Below are positions 50,036 through 61,552 of a stretch of 64,000 nt of DNA, piece by piece. Origin of the DNA: Enterocloster lavalensis (GTDB lineage Bacteria > Bacillota > Clostridia > Lachnospirales > Lachnospiraceae); contig NZ_CABJCG010000003.1 of NCBI RefSeq assembly GCF_902364025.1, positions 1 to 64,000 of the forward strand. The letters run 5' to 3'. Position numbers and translations under genes: made by a program. The notes under the pieces were generated by a model, which searched no databases, had not been told where the DNA came from, and saw nothing but the letters and a program-made list of their open reading frames with translations. Every line of letters starts with the position of its first letter. The stretch's first letter is position 1.

Positions 50036-51721
50036 ATGGATACTGAAAAGAAATATTACTTTGACATTAAATGGTTTGTGATCCTGGCCATCGTGGCCTT
50101 CCTGGTCATTTTCCAGGTTCTGCCGCTGCTCTACCTGATCTACCGCTCGTTTTTCGCGGACGGCAGCTTTTCCCTGGAGGGCTTTAAGCGGATCTACTCC
50201 TACCCGCTCAACTGGACCTGCTTAAAAAACACCCTGATCACCGCGGGGCTGGCCATGGTGTTCGGCGTGCTGCTGGCCTTCCCCTTAGCCTGGCTGGTGG
50301 GGCGGACCAACCTGTACGGCAAGAAATTCTTCCGCACCCTGTTCGTCATGACTTACATGGTGCCGCCCTACGTGGGAGCCATGGCCTGGCTCAGGCTGTT
50401 AAACCCCACGGTGGGAACCTTAAATACCCTGATCATGTCCATTTTCCGGCTGGAGAGCGCTCCCTTTAACATCTACTCCATCGGCGGCCTGGTCTGGGTG
50501 CTGACCACATTTTACTATCCCTACGCGTTTATCACCATCTCCAGGGCCATGGAGAAAATGGACCCGTCCCTGGAGGAAGCCTCCCGTATCTCCGGCGCTT
50601 CCCCCTTTAAGACCCTGATGACCGTAACGCTCCCGCTGATGCTGCCCAGCATCGTGGCGGCGGCTCTGCTGGTGTTCGTGGCCGCGGCCTCCTGCTACGG
50701 CATCCCGTCCATCATCGGCGCGCCGGGGCAGATTTACACCGTGACCACCCGCATCGTGGACTACGTCTACATCGGCTCCCAGGAGGGACTGACCGACGCA
50801 ACCAACCTGGCGGTATTTTTGATGGCCATCGCCCTGATCGTGCTCTACGTGTCCAATTTCGTGGTGGGCAAGCGCGAGTACATCACCGTGTCCGGCAAAT
50901 CCACCCGGCCCAACATCGTGGACCTTGGAAAGTGGCGGATTCCCATCACCGTGGTGGTCAGCCTGTTCGCCATCGTGGTGGTGGCCATCCCCTTTGCCAC
51001 CGTGTTCATGACCTCCTTTACCATGAATATGGGCAAGTCCATCTTTGAAACCGGAAACATTACCTTCAAATACTGGCACACCATCCTGACCCGCAAATCC
51101 ATCCTGGGGTCCGGCCAAAACAGCCTGATCTCCGCCGCCTGGGCCGCTTCCCTGGGTATGATCATCTGCCTGATCATGGCCTATCTGCTCAAGCGCACCA
51201 ACGTGAAAGGCAAGGGAGTGCCCGATTTCCTGATCACCGTGGGCTCCGGCAGCCCCAGCGTGGTTATCGCCCTGGCCCTGATCATGACCATGTCAGGCCG
51301 GTTCGGGATCAACATTTACAACACCATGTTCATTATGGTGGTGGCTTACATGATCAAATACATGATGATGGGCATGCGCACCGTGGTCTCCGCGTTCTCC
51401 CAGATCAGCCCCTCTTTGGAGGAGGCAGCCCAGATATCCGGCTCCGGCTGGATCCGAAGGCTGAAGGACGTGGTGTTCCCCCTGATCGTGCCGTCCATCG
51501 TGGCAGGCTGGTTTTTGATCTTCATGCCCTGCTTCTACGAGCTGACCATGTCCAACCTGCTCTACTCCAACAACACCAAGACACTGGGCGTGGAGCTGTT
51601 TACCTACCAGACCTACCACAGCCAGCAGACGGCCTCCGCCCTGGCTTCCGGTATCTTAATCATGGTAATTGTCCTTAACTATGTGCTGAACAAGGTCACC
51701 AAAGGGAAATTTTCAATTTAG
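50036..51721 (+). CDS. Fused ferric-type ABC permease (AfuB/FbpB-like)
   Basis: A 561-residue permease with two homologous six-helix halves in one chain. Each half has its EAA loop: EEASRISGASPFKTLMTVTL in the first and EEAAQISGSGWIRRLKDVVF in the second. This duplicated layout is that of FbpB, AfuB and related anion importers. The ATG follows TGAGGAAACTT. It precedes its ATPase by 11 bp. Confidence 0.93.
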   Translation: MDTEKKYYFDIKWFVILAIVAFLVIFQVLPLLYLIYRSFFADGSFSLEGFKRIYSYPLNWTCLKNTLITAGLAMVFGVLLAFPLAWLVGRTNLYGKKFFRTLFVMTYMVPPYVGAMAWLRLLNPTVGTLNTLIMSIFRLESAPFNIYSIGGLVWVLTTFYYPYAFITISRAMEKMDPSLEEASRISGASPFKTLMTVTLPLMLPSIVAAALLVFVAAASCYGIPSIIGAPGQIYTVTTRIVDYVYIGSQEGLTDATNLAVFLMAIALIVLYVSNFVVGKREYITVSGKSTRPNIVDLGKWRIPITVVVSLFAIVVVAIPFATVFMTSFTMNMGKSIFETGNITFKYWHTILTRKSILGSGQNSLISAAWAASLGMIICLIMAYLLKRTNVKGKGVPDFLITVGSGSPSVVIALALIMTMSGRFGINIYNTMFIMVVAYMIKYMMMGMRTVVSAFSQISPSLEEAAQISGSGWIRRLKDVVFPLIVPSIVAGWFLIFMPCFYELTMSNLLYSNNTKTLGVELFTYQTYHSQQTASALASGILIMVIVLNYVLNKVTKGKFSI

Positions 51722-51732
51722 GAGGAGAAGCG

Positions 51733-52803
51733 ATGTCTGTTATCACCATCAATCATGTGACCAAGTCCTTCGGGGACGTGACGGTCTTAAAAGAATTTAC
51801 GGAAGAATTTCAGGACGGGGAGTTTATCACCTTCCTCGGCCCCTCGGGCTGCGGAAAAACCACCATGCTGCGCATCATCGCGGGCTTTGAGAAGCCCACC
51901 ACCGGGGAAATCCGCATCGACGGCAGGGTGGTCAGCTCCAAGGATGTGTTCGTTCCGCCGGAGAAGCGGGGAATCGGCATGGTGTTCCAGTCCTACGCCG
52001 TGTGGCCCCATATGAACGTGTTCGACAACGTGGCCTATCCCTTGAAGATTCAGAAGGTGCCAAAGGCCGAGATCAAGGAGAAGGTGGAGGAGATTCTGGA
52101 GATCGTCCACTTAAGCCAGTACGCCAACCGGATGCCCAGCCAGCTCTCCGGCGGCCAGCAGCAGCGCGTGGCCCTGGGGCGGGCGCTGATCGGGCAGCCC
52201 AAGCTCCTGCTTCTGGACGAACCGCTGTCGAACCTGGACGCCAAGCTCCGGGAGAGCATGCGCTTTGAGATCAAAGAGATTCAGCGCAAGCTGAAAATCA
52301 CGGTGGTCTACGTGACCCACGACCAGGTGGAGGCCATGACCATGTCCGACCGTGTCTTCGTCATCAACCGGGGCGTGGTCCAGCAGGTGGGCAGCCCCAT
52401 GGAAATCTACCGCAGGCCGAAAAACCAGTTTATCGCGGACTTTGTGGGCAAGGTGAATTTCATCAAGGGGCAGGTGAACGGCTCCGCGGTGGACTTAAAG
52501 GGCATCGGCCAGTCCCTGGCCTACGAGGGGCCCCTGACCGGCGACGTGGTGGTGGCCATCCGGCCTGAGAACATCAAACTCACCAAGGCCGAGGGCCATC
52601 TCCACGGGGCCATCAAGTCCATGTTCTATCTGGGGGACGTGAATGACTGCCAGATCGATATTAACGGCACCCAGCTGCGGGTGATCGCGGACCCCCACAC
52701 CTACGACGTGCTGCGCACGGGCGAGGAGATCGGACTGGAGATCACGGACTTCTTGGTCTATGAGGACGACGGAAGGGACGACCACAACCAGATTCTCACG
52801 TGA
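51733..52803 (+). CDS. ABC transporter ATPase, PotA/FbpC/AfuC family
   Basis: A 356-residue ATPase: Walker [11 protein letters not shown]-loop [14 protein letters not shown], signature LSGGQQQR, Walker [14 protein letters not shown]-loop VTHDQ, then a C-terminal TOBE domain (about 240-345). The ATG follows AGGAGGAG. Completes the binding-protein/permease/ATPase set. Confidence 0.95.
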   Translation: MSVITINHVTKSFGDVTVLKEFTEEFQDGEFITFLGPSGCGKTTMLRIIAGFEKPTTGEIRIDGRVVSSKDVFVPPEKRGIGMVFQSYAVWPHMNVFDNVAYPLKIQKVPKAEIKEKVEEILEIVHLSQYANRMPSQLSGGQQQRVALGRALIGQPKLLLLDEPLSNLDAKLRESMRFEIKEIQRKLKITVVYVTHDQVEAMTMSDRVFVINRGVVQQVGSPMEIYRRPKNQFIADFVGKVNFIKGQVNGSAVDLKGIGQSLAYEGPLTGDVVVAIRPENIKLTKAEGHLHGAIKSMFYLGDVNDCQIDINGTQLRVIADPHTYDVLRTGEEIGLEITDFLVYEDDGRDDHNQILT

Positions 52804-52890
52804 GTTGTAGAAAGCATGAAAATGCCGGCGGCGGGACTGTGCAAGGGGAACGCCGAACGCCATTGATTGTAGGGATGTAAAAGTTAGGAG

Positions 52891-52939
52891 AGGGCCCCGG
52901 CCCCGAAGCATTTGATTATTGCTTCGGGGCCGGGGCCCT
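52891..52939. repeat. GC-rich hairpin repeat, copy 1 (also terminator-like)
   Basis: AGGGCCCCGGCCCCGAAGCA (52891-52910), a 9-nt loop, then its exact complement TGCTTCGGGGCCGGGGCCCT (52920-52939): a 20-bp perfect stem. The stem sequence recurs at 58687-58734 with a different loop. It lies between convergent genes (AfuC-like and M20 peptidase). Confidence 0.9.
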
Positions 52940-52990
52940 TAAACCGCTGCTCCCTTATGCAATGGGGATTCCCCCGGACAGCGACGTCGC

Positions 52991-54121
52991 TTAATTCATA
53001 TACAATGCTAAAATCCTTAACACAATCCCCATTCCCCCCGGTATGGAATTCAAATCCACCCATTCTTCCCGGGTATGCGCCCCTCCGCCTTTCACCGTGC
53101 CGATCGTGTTGGCGGGAATACCGAGGGATAACGGAATATTTGCATCCGTAGAGTTGGGGGACCGATCCAGTTCTCCGGCGTAAACCTCCCGGATACAGGC
53201 GATATTGTTCGCTGTCCAGCGCTCGAAAACCTGCTGATCGATCTCTCCCGCGCCCGGACGGATTCCCAATATCTCCACATTGACTTTTTTGCCCTGCGCG
53301 CGGAATTTTTCAATGACCGCACAGAACTTTTCCTTCATCTCCTGCAGACAGGTTTCGCTGCTGGACCGGTATTCATACAGGATCACCGCCTCCTGTGCGA
53401 TGGAATTCACAGTCGTGCCGCCGTTTATCTTTCCCACATTGTATGTGGTGACAGACGTTTTGGGCGGACTGATCCGGTACAGGGCGTCGATGATCTGCGC
53501 TGCGATATGGATCGCATTGTCCCTGCCAAAATCCTGATAGGAATGGCCGCCCCGGGCCAACACCTGGATTCGGTAGCGGTGGGAGCCGACCGGAATACTG
53601 GTACACATAGACATGTACCCGTCAAAGGAATAGAAGGCGCGGATACGATTTCCATATTGATTAAAAATTTCCCTGCAGCCCTTTAAATTTCCCAGGCCCT
53701 CCTCGCAGGAATTGGCTACTATCAGGATGCCGGCAGCCAGCTGGTCCTGATGTTCTGCAAGAAAGGCCGCCCCCATCATCAGATTCACCAGATTTGCCGT
53801 GTCATCCCCAATTCCCGGGGCCATCAGAATGTTGTCCTGCCGTCTCACCGGCAATTCTTCCATATCGTCAAACACCACGTCCGTGTGGGCCATCAATACT
53901 ACCATATCCTCATACTGATCGCAGTTGAACATGCAGATCACATTTTTGGCTCCGTCGATCCGCACCTCACGGCAGCCCTTTTCCTTAAACCATTTTTTGC
54001 AGAACGCGGCCCGCCTGTCCTCTTTATGGCTTGGAGCCGGAATCTTTCCCAGCTCCTGCAGCAGCAGAATGGCCTCCTCCTTATGCTGTTCGATAAAACC
54101 GTCGATCCGCTCCCGCTCCAT
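52991..54121 (-). CDS. M20-family metallopeptidase
   Basis: A 376-residue zinc peptidase of the PepT/CPG2/ArgE type. Visible metal and catalytic residues: AHTDVVFDD, GIGDDTANL, NSCEEGLGN and, near the end, GGGAHTREEWV. The dimerisation lid lies at about 185-300. No signal peptide. Start ATG after GGAGGAAATGGG. Third gene behind a beta-glucoside PTS and a phospho-beta-glucosidase, 24 bp after the latter; it may cleave an amide-linked aglycone or simply be co-expressed. Confidence 0.88.
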   Translation of the reverse strand: MERERIDGFIEQHKEEAILLLQELGKIPAPSHKEDRRAAFCKKWFKEKGCREVRIDGAKNVICMFNCDQYEDMVVLMAHTDVVFDDMEELPVRRQDNILMAPGIGDDTANLVNLMMGAAFLAEHQDQLAAGILIVANSCEEGLGNLKGCREIFNQYGNRIRAFYSFDGYMSMCTSIPVGSHRYRIQVLARGGHSYQDFGRDNAIHIAAQIIDALYRISPPKTSVTTYNVGKINGGTTVNSIAQEAVILYEYRSSSETCLQEMKEKFCAVIEKFRAQGKKVNVEILGIRPGAGEIDQQVFERWTANNIACIREVYAGELDRSPNSTDANIPLSLGIPANTIGTVKGGGAHTREEWVDLNSIPGGMGIVLRILALYMN

Positions 54122-54145
54122 CCCATTTCCTCCATGATCCTTACC

Positions 54146-57488
<3,343 letters not shown>

Positions 57489-57542
57489 CAATATGCTTCC
57501 TCCTTCCGTGAAATCTGCACTGTTGTTTCTTTTGATGTCTCT

Positions 57543-57617
57543 ATCATATTCGGAAAAAGCCCTTGTTGCAATTTCCTTGGAAAATATGTTGACTTACCAA
57601 ACTTAAGCACTTATGAT
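57543..57617. promoter_or_regulatory. Face-to-face promoters of the PTS operon and the AraC gene
   Basis: Minus strand: TTGCAA (57571-57566), 17 bp, TATGAT (57548-57543), toward the PTS gene. Plus strand: TTGACT (57589-57594), 17 bp, TATGAT (57612-57617), toward the AraC gene. TTTCC-TT-GGAAA (about 57573-57584) lies between the two -35 boxes and is a candidate site for the regulator. Confidence 0.65.
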
Positions 57618-57634
57618 GAAGTTGAGGTGAGTAT

Positions 57635-58633
57635 ATGAATGTACAGGAATTGAATGAATATCTATTTCAATACACGGATTCGGAAAAGAAGCACAAAATG
57701 ACAGGCCCCGCCGTCCTGTCCCCGCGCTATCACGCCATCCCCAGAATCCCGTTCCAGGATCGGGAGGTATACCTCTTTTCCTTCAACAAACTGCTGAGGG
57801 ACAAGCTGGTATGTGTTCACAAGGAATCCCGCTTTACGGATATCCCGGAACACATTCATACGGTGATCGAGTTTGTCTATGTCTATTCCGGCTCCTGCAC
57901 CCAGGAAGTCAACGGCCGTCCCATCAAAATGAACCAGGGCGACATCTGTATGCTGGACACCAATATTCCGCACAGTATCCAGTCCCTGGGCGAACAGGAC
58001 ATTATCATCACCATCGAAATGCGCCGGGAATACCTGACCCAGGGGTTTCTGTTCCGTCTGGGCGACTACGGGATCATCAACCATTTTCTGATCAACACCC
58101 TCTCCCTGGATGCCGCCCATGATCAGTATCTGATTTTCCGAAAACAGGAAGAGAACCAGATTCACAGCATGATTCAGAATATTCTCTGCGAATATTACAG
58201 TCCGGGATTCTGCAGCGATAAAATCATCGATGCGTATATGATCCTGCTTTTCTGCGAGATTTTGAGGCAGTACAAGGATCAGCAGCTTTCCTACGGCAAA
58301 AACGACGGGCGGACCATCATGGAGATTCTGGGTTACATTGAAAGCCATTACCTGACCGCTACGCTTCAGGATACCGCGGAGCATTTTGGATTCCATCCCA
58401 ATTACCTGAGCAACTATATAAAAAAGACCGTTGGACATTCCTTCAAAGAACTGATCATCCAGCAGCGCATGAATCAGGCTTGTTTCTATCTGTCCAATAC
58501 CGACATGCCGATTTATGAGATTGCCAACAAAATCGGGTACAACAATCTGGGATTCTTTTACAAAAAGTTTGAATCCCTCTACAAAATGCCGCCTTCCCTT
58601 TATCGGCGGTTAAAATCGGCTCCCCTGGCCTGA
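57635..58633 (+). CDS. AraC-family regulator with N-terminal cupin sensor
   Basis: A 332-residue regulator: cupin-like ligand domain at about 55-150 (HIHTVIEFVYVYSGSCTQEV, then INQGD-type turn MNQGDICMLDTNIPH) and double-HTH AraC domain at about 225-330 (LQDTAEHFGFHPNYLSNYIK and IYEIANKIGYNNLGFFYKKF). The ATG follows GAGGTGAG. Divergent from the PTS/phospho-beta-glucosidase operon, which it probably activates in response to a beta-glucoside. Confidence 0.92.
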   Translation: MNVQELNEYLFQYTDSEKKHKMTGPAVLSPRYHAIPRIPFQDREVYLFSFNKLLRDKLVCVHKESRFTDIPEHIHTVIEFVYVYSGSCTQEVNGRPIKMNQGDICMLDTNIPHSIQSLGEQDIIITIEMRREYLTQGFLFRLGDYGIINHFLINTLSLDAAHDQYLIFRKQEENQIHSMIQNILCEYYSPGFCSDKIIDAYMILLFCEILRQYKDQQLSYGKNDGRTIMEILGYIESHYLTATLQDTAEHFGFHPNYLSNYIKKTVGHSFKELIIQQRMNQACFYLSNTDMPIYEIANKIGYNNLGFFYKKFESLYKMPPSLYRRLKSAPLA

Positions 58634-58686
58634 CGAACTCTTATCGTCCCGCATGAGACGCGGACCCGCGCGCCAAATACGATGAA

Positions 58687-58734
58687 AGGGCCCCGGCCCC
58701 GAAGCAACGGAAAACGCTTCGGGGCCGGGGCCCT
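58687..58734. repeat. GC-rich hairpin repeat, copy 2
   Basis: AGGGCCCCGGCCCCGAAGC (58687-58705), a 10-nt loop, GCTTCGGGGCCGGGGCCCT (58716-58734). The 19-bp stem is identical to that at 52891-52939 while the loop differs. Again between convergent genes (AraC regulator and zinc-ribbon membrane protein). Confidence 0.9.
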
Positions 58735-58752
58735 TGATGATGGTGTATGGTT

Positions 58753-60504
58753 TTAATACCCGCTGTCATATGCCGTCGTTTCCGGCGCTTCCGTGTAGGG
58801 AGCCGTGGTAGCCGCAGGTACGCTTTTGCTTCCCACTCCGGGAAGAACGAATCCTCCGCTCCCGGCGTTGTCCCCGATCTCGGAGCCGATTTCATTGAGA
58901 TCATCCCGGGTCAGCTTTAACACGTTGACCAGCTTCACATCCTCAGTGGGGTCCGCAATCTCCTCCTTTAAGGGTTCCACCCCGTAGCTGGCCGTGATGC
59001 CCACAAAGGGCATGCTGAGGCCGTAGGCCCCCACGCTGGCGTCGTCCAGGGTGACCACAAACTGTTTTCCCTTCGCCAGGTCCCCCACCGTGCCGTTGGC
59101 CGAGGCGGAGCCCTGGACGCCGGGCAGTGTCAGGCTGGCCTCCGCGTTCCACCTGCCCTTCTCTTTGTTCAGGCTGGCGTTGGCTTCCGCCTTGGCTGAG
59201 ACGTTGAACATCCCCGCGCCTGTGGCGGACAGTCCCAGGTTAACCTTGTCCTTGATCATATTGCCGCTGTCGTTTAACTCCCGGGAAAAGGTCAGCTTGG
59301 CCGCGGCCATGGACGCTACCTTTCCCTCCGCCTCCAGGTACACCGTATCCAGGGGATTCTTTTTCCCGGTCAGCTCCAGACTGCCGCCAAGGGACATGGT
59401 GATCACGTCTCCGTTCAGAGTGTAATCGCCCTCCACACAGACGATCCGGCCCTTGGGGCCCACGTAGACCTGGAGCACCAGATCATTTTTCAGCGCGCCC
59501 AAAAGCCGCTTGCTGATTTCCTTAAGCTGCCTTTTCATATCCTCCGGCGACGTCCAGGACGCCTCGGCAGCCGCATTGACCAGCATGGAATTGTTTAGCA
59601 TCACATCATCCATATCTTCCAACACCTGGCGGATATCGTCCCGGTCGATGGTCAGCTCGTACCCCTGGCAGGCCTTGTCCTTACCGCCCACGGTGAAGGT
59701 GCGCTTGTCAATCTTCTCCACGCTCATATTCTTCATCAGCGCGATCCAGTTCTCCCTGGAGACGTCCCAATACTCGGCTATGAGGTCCAGGCGCTCATCC
59801 TCCAGCTCCCCGTCCCACTCGATTCCGAACTCGTCTTTTAACATTTTCCGAACCTTGGAATCCTCCAGCTTCTCCTTCAATTCCTGGTGATCCACGTAAA
59901 AATATTTGCTGTAAAGCTCAGGCGATCCGGCCACCGTCTTCTCGTTATCGTGGTAGAAGTCGAGACCCGCGATCTCCAGCTCGCCCATGGTGCCGCTCAC
60001 ACGGCCCAGCATCTTGCCCTTGTCGTCCTTCTCCAGCCATCCGCTTAAGCCCACGTCGGCCAGGCCGATCCCCATATCCTGCGGGCCTACGGATACCGAG
60101 AGCTCCGCCTTCCTGCGGCTCTTTCCCGTATCCACCATACGGGAAATCTGCCTTAATCCCAGGTACTCTGCCACGCCGGACTCCTCGGTGCACATGGCCT
60201 TCCAGGTGTTTTTAACGCCCCTTGCGATCACCGCCTTGGGCTGGTTTAACAACACGGCCCCTGCCGCCAGACCGCAGACCGCGATTCCGGCCGCGGCGAT
60301 CAGGGCGATTTTTATTCCCTTTTTCGGTGACTTGGGGGCGCCGGAAGTCTCCTTCCGTTTCCGCGCCCATTTCTTCGTTTTTCCGTTGTATCCGCTTTCT
60401 TCCGGCCCGACCGCCGCTTCGCCTTCGTGGTCGATCTTTTCCCCGCAGGCCGTGCAAAACAGCGCGTCGTCCGGCATCTCGGCCCCGCAATTCGTACAGT
60501 ACAT
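58753..60504 (-). CDS. Zinc-ribbon membrane-anchored protein with large extracytoplasmic domain
   Basis: A 583-residue protein of unknown function. Residues 1-25 form a CxxC-x10-12-CxxC zinc ribbon (YCTNCG, FCTACG); a basic linker follows, then one membrane helix at about 64-86 (IALIAAAGIAVCGLAAGAVLL), and about 490 residues predicted outside the cell. The outer part is mixed charged/beta-rich, with a run of GxLxLSxTGAGxF-like strands at about 420-480 and a Thr/Ala/Pro-rich tail. The topology (cytoplasmic zinc ribbon, single helix, outer domain) is common in Clostridia. 37 bp behind another zinc-ribbon gene. Confidence 0.78.
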   Translation of the reverse strand: MYCTNCGAEMPDDALFCTACGEKIDHEGEAAVGPEESGYNGKTKKWARKRKETSGAPKSPKKGIKIALIAAAGIAVCGLAAGAVLLNQPKAVIARGVKNTWKAMCTEESGVAEYLGLRQISRMVDTGKSRRKAELSVSVGPQDMGIGLADVGLSGWLEKDDKGKMLGRVSGTMGELEIAGLDFYHDNEKTVAGSPELYSKYFYVDHQELKEKLEDSKVRKMLKDEFGIEWDGELEDERLDLIAEYWDVSRENWIALMKNMSVEKIDKRTFTVGGKDKACQGYELTIDRDDIRQVLEDMDDVMLNNSMLVNAAAEASWTSPEDMKRQLKEISKRLLGALKNDLVLQVYVGPKGRIVCVEGDYTLNGDVITMSLGGSLELTGKKNPLDTVYLEAEGKVASMAAAKLTFSRELNDSGNMIKDKVNLGLSATGAGMFNVSAKAEANASLNKEKGRWNAEASLTLPGVQGSASANGTVGDLAKGKQFVVTLDDASVGAYGLSMPFVGITASYGVEPLKEEIADPTEDVKLVNVLKLTRDDLNEIGSEIGDNAGSGGFVLPGVGSKSVPAATTAPYTEAPETTAYDSGY

Positions 60505-60541
60505 ACCCTTATCCCTCTTCTTCCGTTTTCTTTGTGACAGC

Positions 60542-61060
60542 TCAGACGGTCTGATGGCCGCACTCGCAGCAAAATCTGGCTCCCGGCTCCATCAGGGCTC
60601 CGCAGCTGGGGCAATGGCGGCTCTGCGCGGTTTCCTGGGCCGCCTCCGCGCCTGACTCCAGCTTTTTCCCGCAGGCCTTGCAGAACTTGGCCCCCGGCGC
60701 GTTCACCTTTCCGCAGGAGCAGGTCACGCCGCCCTCGCGCCCAGTGGCTGCAGGCTTTAATTCCTCCCCCAGTATTCTGGCTTTCTCCAAGGTGATCTGA
60801 TCGATCTGCGCCTGATAACCGGCGATCTCTGCCTCCTTCCGGTTCAGCGCTGCACATGCCGACTCAATGGTCTGCGGGTTCACCCCGCCGTTTTTCCACT
60901 GGGCGAAAATGGCCTCTCCCAGCTCCTGCTTCAGGTTGTGGATCTCCTCCTGCACATTTCCCACCTTGGCCTTCAGCTTCTCCGTCTCCAGATAAGTGCC
61001 GGACTTGACACTCACCGACACGAGACTCTTGTCAATGCTCTCCTTGATCTTACCCAACAC
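60542..61060 (-). CDS. Coiled-coil zinc-ribbon protein
   Basis: About 172 residues: a coiled coil at about 20-105 (ETEKLKAKVGNVQEEIHNLK and onward) followed by two zinc ribbons, CSCGKVNAPGAKFCKACG and CPSCGALMEPGARFCCECG. I place the start at GTG 61060, nine bases after GAGGAG; the open frame extends to a TTG at 61117 without a ribosome site. Function unknown; such proteins are common in Clostridia and may scaffold protein or membrane partners. It precedes the zinc-ribbon membrane protein and is likely co-transcribed with it. Confidence 0.78.
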   Translation of the reverse strand: MLGKIKESIDKSLVSVSVKSGTYLETEKLKAKVGNVQEEIHNLKQELGEAIFAQWKNGGVNPQTIESACAALNRKEAEIAGYQAQIDQITLEKARILGEELKPAATGREGGVTCSCGKVNAPGAKFCKACGKKLESGAEAAQETAQSRHCPSCGALMEPGARFCCECGHQTV

Positions 61061-61198
61061 GGCTGTCCACTCCTCATCTTCTGTTTTTTCGGTCGTATTA
61101 CCGTAAATTCTTACCAAATCTTACTTTATCCTACTTAATGCGATTAGTCAATACGATTTGGTACAAAATGCTATAGTATACGAAAAAGGAGGATGATC

Positions 61199-61363
61199 AT
61201 GAAACCATTAAAAGCAAAAGTAAGCATCACGCTGGACACGGATGTAATCGATCAGTTAAAACAGATGGCCGAGGAAGACGACCGTTCATTCTCCCAGTAT
61301 ATCAATCTGATTCTGAAGGACTACCTGGCCAGACGGACCGAAACGCCGCCCGCGGCAGAATAA
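61199..61363 (+). CDS. Small ribbon-helix-helix DNA-binding protein
   Basis: A 54-residue protein too short for many gene callers. It begins KPLKAKVSITLDTDVIDQLK: a beta strand followed by two helices (IDQLKQMAEEDDRSFSQYIN, LILKDYLARR) is the CopG/Arc/MetJ ribbon-helix-helix pattern. The ATG is preceded by AAAGGAGGATGATC. It is divergent from the zinc-ribbon operon and followed by a terminator, so it is an independent gene. It could regulate itself or the divergent operon; no toxin gene is adjacent, which argues against a simple antitoxin role. Confidence 0.8.
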   Translation: MKPLKAKVSITLDTDVIDQLKQMAEEDDRSFSQYINLILKDYLARRTETPPAAE

Positions 61364-61390
61364 ATTGGATATGATCGCACAAAAAGGCTC

Positions 61391-61442
61391 AAAAAAGGGA
61401 CTCCCGTGCGCCGGATATTCCGGTGCGCCGGGGTCCCTTTTT
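61391..61442 (+). terminator. Intrinsic terminator after the RHH gene
   Basis: AAAAAAGGGACTCCCGTGCG and the opposing GTGCGCCGGGGTCCCTTTTT form a long stem with a few G-U pairs around GCCGGATATTCCGG, with A and T runs at the two ends, so it can act in both directions. Confidence 0.85.
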
Positions 61443-61506
61443 GCCGAATCCCAAATGTGCAGATCAGCTCCCATTTGTAGCTGGCCTGATCAACTGTGAT
61501 ATTGAA

Positions 61507-61536
61507 AGGGGGCGCGCAGCCGCAGCTTTGCCCCCT
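61507..61536 (-). terminator. Hairpin after the YtcJ-like gene
   Basis: AGGGGGC (61507-61513) pairs with GCCCCCT (61530-61536); on the minus strand it lies 16 bp after the amidohydrolase stop and is followed by a short TTT. A weak terminator or mRNA end. Confidence 0.5.
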
Positions 61537-61552
61537 AACGTTTCGTGTGCGA

